A stretch of 64,000 nt of DNA from Cokeromyces recurvatus. Taxonomy: Eukaryota; Mucoromycota; Mucoromycetes; Mucorales; Mucoraceae. The notes under the pieces were generated by a model. That model saw only the letters and a list, made by a program, of their open reading frames with translations. It ran no database searches and was not told the DNA's origin. The stretch lies in the NCBI RefSeq assembly GCF_025118155.1, contig NW_026251402.1, positions 248,001 to 312,000 of the forward strand, read 5' to 3'. A program made the translations under genes and the position numbers. The stretch's first letter is position 1. Every line of letters starts with the position of its first letter. This document shows, piece after piece, positions 60,793-64,000 of the stretch.

Positions 60793-63359
60793 TTAAATAA
60801 TAGGTGTAGTAATAGAAGGTAGTTGCGAAGAAGAATAAATATCGGATGAGGTTAAATAATCTATAGTAGTAGTTGTAGTAGTAGTAATAGTAGGTTTAAT
60901 TGTATTCATATTATGTTGTATTTCTTTTTCCATCACGTCAACTAAAGTACGTGCCATTTCAAAGTCATAAGTATACGAGATAGACGATTTTGAGATATCT
61001 AAACAATGAAGTAGACCCATTCTACCAATTTCATAGTAATCCTTATTGGTATTATAACTCATAAGTTTTCTATATACAATATTAGCAAATAATAAAACCA
61101 TAATTGGAATATGACAATTTTCACGTTGTTGAACCATGGCTTCAATAATTTGAGTAATATTATTTGCTGCATTAAGACTAGTTTTTAAACTTTGTACAGA
61201 TAAAGGTGTACTGGGTACACGATCCATAGGTGCAAAAGGTTGGTATAATAAGATTCGGTTTATGTTGTAACAGAGACTAACCATATTAATACAATAGTGT
61301 GAAAATGATTTGACGTCAATACTAAAATACGTTTTCTCGTTATCATCTGTCTTTTGTATGTCTTGTTGACCAACTTCGGAACAAGGTGATTGTGGAGAGC
61401 AGCAAGAAGAAGATGAAGAAAATGAAAATGGTGACCCACTATGATTGAATAAGTTAGCATTGTTAAATAAATCCAAGTCAAGTGATTGCCATTCTTCTGG
61501 AAGACTTTGATTAAATTCTTCAAGCTTCTTCTGCATAGCTAATAGTTCTTTAGGTTGATTCATTGAATCAGTATTGCCAGTCATAAGAACAGACATTGTT
61601 TGCTCACGAAGGATTTGTAAATGAATAATGTATACCCATGAATTCCATGCATAATAATCAATAATGGCTGCATCAGATTCTTTATTATCTGTTTCAGTTA
61701 AACCAGTTTCTGGAATAGATAAAGTACAAGGAATAGATTCAAGAGGAGGTCTACATTGGCTCAATCCAGCAGAACCAGTACCTTTATTCCCTTGGAGTAC
61801 TTTATACCAAGCATTGAAGTAATAAATACACCAGATAAGCATAGATTCATAACGCGTTAAAACACGATTTGTATCATAAAGGCCTAATTCTTGAGCCATA
61901 TTATAAGCTATCCATTCATAAAAATAAATAACATTGGGATAACCATTTTGATAATTACAATACGATAATAAAAATGCGGCTTGACAATGTTCTAAAGTAG
62001 GTTCATCAAAGCATTCAGATAACAGTTCACGACCACGAAGACAATAAGCGACTGATAAGGCCTTACCCATATTATAATGGGGTACATCACTTGAAGGTTG
62101 TTTGCTCCAAACATGTAACTGAAACGCATTTCTAGCAGCCATAGAACAGATTGCATAAATTAAAACTTTAGCTGGCCTTTTTTCAGGATTAGGATCTCGA
62201 TAACGAAGTAAGAAATTAGATGTATCTATAATCGGAAGACGAACAGTGGAACAGCAATGTGCGCGACAATATAAATCCACTAAATTATCTGTTAATTCTG
62301 GTGAAATATCAATAGGATAGCCTTGAGGTATGGTATAATTGGAATGAGCCCATGAATCCCATATAGCAAATCCAGAAGAAGCAGTACGAATAGATTGAGT
62401 ATCATCAAATTCTATTGCAATTTCCTCTTCCTTTCCTTTATGAGTATTTAATAAAGAAGAGTTATTTGATGATAGTGTCGACATTGAACATTGAAATTGA
62501 TCCACAAGAGTAGATAAATCATTATAAGAGCTAACATTACTTTCAACTGATAAACCCTTTTTTGTACTAATAATTTTCCACACTGTTTGTTGCTGTATTG
62601 GTTTTATTTTTAGAGATTGATTGGTTCTTGTAGAAAAATCCTTTGTCTTTTGAGCAAAATCTTTTGCCATACGATCAAGTGAATCCTGCCATTGATCCAT
62701 CATTTTATTCATTGTATGTAATACTTGGGATATATGATTTGCTTTAGGTTCAGACTTCTTGAATTCACAGTCGAAATTGTTCATCTTACAACGACTACAC
62801 TTTGGAAATGTCAAATCACATTGCTGTAAATCTTTAAAGCATTTTGTACAAGGATATACAGAAAAATTACTTGTAGATGCTACTTTTGTATTAAGTCTTA
62901 TCTTTCTTTTATAAGGTGGTTCCTCTAATAGATCATCATTATCTAAACTTGATGTATTATTCCCCAAGTCTATTTTACATCTTGTAGTTGAATGTTGTTG
63001 TTGTTGCTGCTGCTGCTGATAACACAACATAGGGGCTACAATCTCTGTTGACTTGAGTCGATCATTTAACTTTTTAATTCTATCTCCTAAAGTTTCTGTT
63101 GCCTTTTGTAATTTTTTGAGAGTTGGAGCTGCTTCCGGATAAACACAATTAATTCCTCTTCTTTGACAACGTGTACAATTAGGTTTCTTTCGATCACAAG
63201 CATGTCTATTTCATATATAAATATAATGCTTATCTGGGATAATTTGTATCTATTTATTTTTCATTATTATTTTACACACCTAAATCCTCTGCATCTAAAA
63301 CAGGCAGCACCCAAATTTACTTGTTTTTCTTTGTCACCTGTTTTATTAGCATTAGACAT
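60793..63359 (-). CDS. fungal transcription factor with two tandem Zn2Cys6 clusters
   Basis: Two exons on the minus strand (63359-63280 and 63205-60793) encode about 830 residues. The first zinc cluster starts at residue 20, CFRCRGFRHACDRKKPN then CTRCQRRGINC, and is split by the intron. A second complete cluster starts near residue 128, CTKCFKDLQQCDLTFPK then CSRCKMNNFDC. Each has spacing CX2CX6CX6CX2CX6C. Between them are a helical linker (LKKLQKATETLGDRIKKLND) and a Gln run. The middle domain is the fungal-specific transcription factor domain (PRLPIIDTS-type entry TVRLPIIDTSNFLLRYRD, then YCLRGRELLSECFDEP and LGLYDTNRVLTRYESMLIWC). Low-complexity Ser and Thr runs lie near the C-terminus. 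It is a nuclear DNA-binding regulator, distantly like xylanolytic/XlnR-type factors; targets are unknown. Two clusters in one protein are uncommon. Confidence 0.9.
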
Positions 63360-63461
63360 TTTTTCTTTTTGTTAGATGATGAGATGAGATTAGAGACGAA
63401 AAAGATATAATATAAAAAAAGGGACACATTCATATCATTATTATTACTATGATATTGAAAC

Positions 63462-63465
<4 letters not shown>

Positions 63466-63512
<47 letters not shown>
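63466..63512. repeat. poly-T tract (47 T)
   Basis: The longest homopolymer in the window, about 110 bases upstream of the zinc-cluster gene start. Confidence 0.93.
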
Positions 63513-63519
<7 letters not shown>

Positions 63520-63809
63520 TTGCCGAGAATAAAATTAATTGTTGGGCAGATTTACGAATAAATTAATTGTTTTCATTAAATTCTATTCAGAATATAAAAT
63601 TTATTTATAAACAAATAAACATGTAAGAACAGTTTTTTTTTCTAAAAAAAAAAGCAAATACAAGAAAAATTAGTAAAATTATACTGTATGCAATACAAAA
63701 GAACTATTTAAAAGAACAACATTATGTATTACGTAATTTATATGTATGAAAGATTGTATTTTAATAATAAAATGATACGACTTTGCTTTGTGTCAATTTT
63801 ATTTTACAT

Positions 63810-63812
<3 letters not shown>

Positions 63813-63849
<37 letters not shown>
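63813..63849. repeat. poly-T tract (37 T)
   Basis: Uninterrupted T run near the end of the window. Confidence 0.93.
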
Positions 63850-63851
<2 letters not shown>

Positions 63852-64000
63852 ATTTAAGCGTGTATTTTATATTAATCCGATCTACAAATGCGTGTTTAAA
63901 AAAAAAAAAAAGTGGTTGATAGGTTTCAAATTCATATCAATTTCTTTAATATCACATGAAGATAACAAAAAAAAAAAAGGTTTTATTTTTTATTTAATAG

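Larger units (their letters stand above)
63360..64000. other. window-end intergenic region, poly-T rich
   Basis: Upstream side of the zinc-cluster gene. It is dominated by T tracts (47 T and 37 T, listed separately) and AT-rich sequence. No gene is seen before the window ends. Confidence 0.6.

Noticed and set aside
1..64000. tRNA and rRNA genes
   Set aside because: I looked for T-loop-type GTTCRANNC boxes with a matching acceptor stem and for conserved rRNA segments and found none by eye; a covariance-model scan could still find one.

Overview
This is nuclear DNA from a filamentous fungus, most likely an early-diverging Mucoromycota (Mucorales-type) species. The window is strongly AT-rich and full of long poly-A and poly-T tracts. 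Most genes carry several short introns (about 45-120 bases) with GTAAGT/GTATGT-like donors and TAG/AAG acceptors. The gene set is eukaryotic (PRMT5, queuine tRNA-ribosyltransferase, anillin-like protein, FCF1, SRP14, VDAC, P4-ATPase). The species call is an inference from gene style and the kind of mobile-element relics; it was not searched.

Layout. 0.2-4 kb: a VHS-GAT (LSB5-like) trafficking protein and a RhoGAP protein. 5.5-6.5 kb: a decayed TnpB/Fanzor-like mobile-element gene. 7-9 kb: the small complex III subunit QCR10 and a secreted CRH-type GH16 cell-wall transglycosylase. 10.4-14.8 kb: an anillin-like PH protein, convergent with a vacuolar-type amino acid transporter. 14.8-19 kb: a 4.2-kb gene-poor stretch. 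19-25 kb: a secreted GH3 beta-glucosidase and an F-box/LRR protein. 26-30 kb: a nucleolar FKBP, ribosomal proteins uS2 and eL27, and a DUF1748 micro-protein. 31.9-39.4 kb: the PP2A scaffold subunit, convergent with a P4-ATPase lipid flippase. 40-45.4 kb: PRMT5 and the mitochondrial porin. 46-54 kb: SDA1, QTRT1, FCF1, an FMP52/HTATIP2-type Rossmann protein and SRP14. 54-58.7 kb: gene-poor, with a second Fanzor-like relic on the minus strand. 58.7-63.4 kb: an F-box protein and a transcription factor with two tandem Zn2Cys6 clusters.

How the genes relate. They are individually spliced, mostly housekeeping genes, not an operon or a biosynthetic cluster. Between about 26 and 54 kb there is a loose concentration of genes for ribosome production and translation (FKBP39-type protein, uS2, eL27, SDA1, QTRT1, FCF1, SRP14, with PRMT5 beside them). 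Two pairs there are head-to-head (eL27/DUF1748 and QTRT1/FCF1).

The most unusual material is the pair of degraded Fanzor/TnpB-like relics. The first keeps the diagnostic DEFRTSK block and a broken C-terminal zinc-ribbon/NAA block in one frame. The tandem zinc-cluster transcription factor comes next. Exon boundaries were worked out by hand; coding lengths sum to whole codons in every gene listed.
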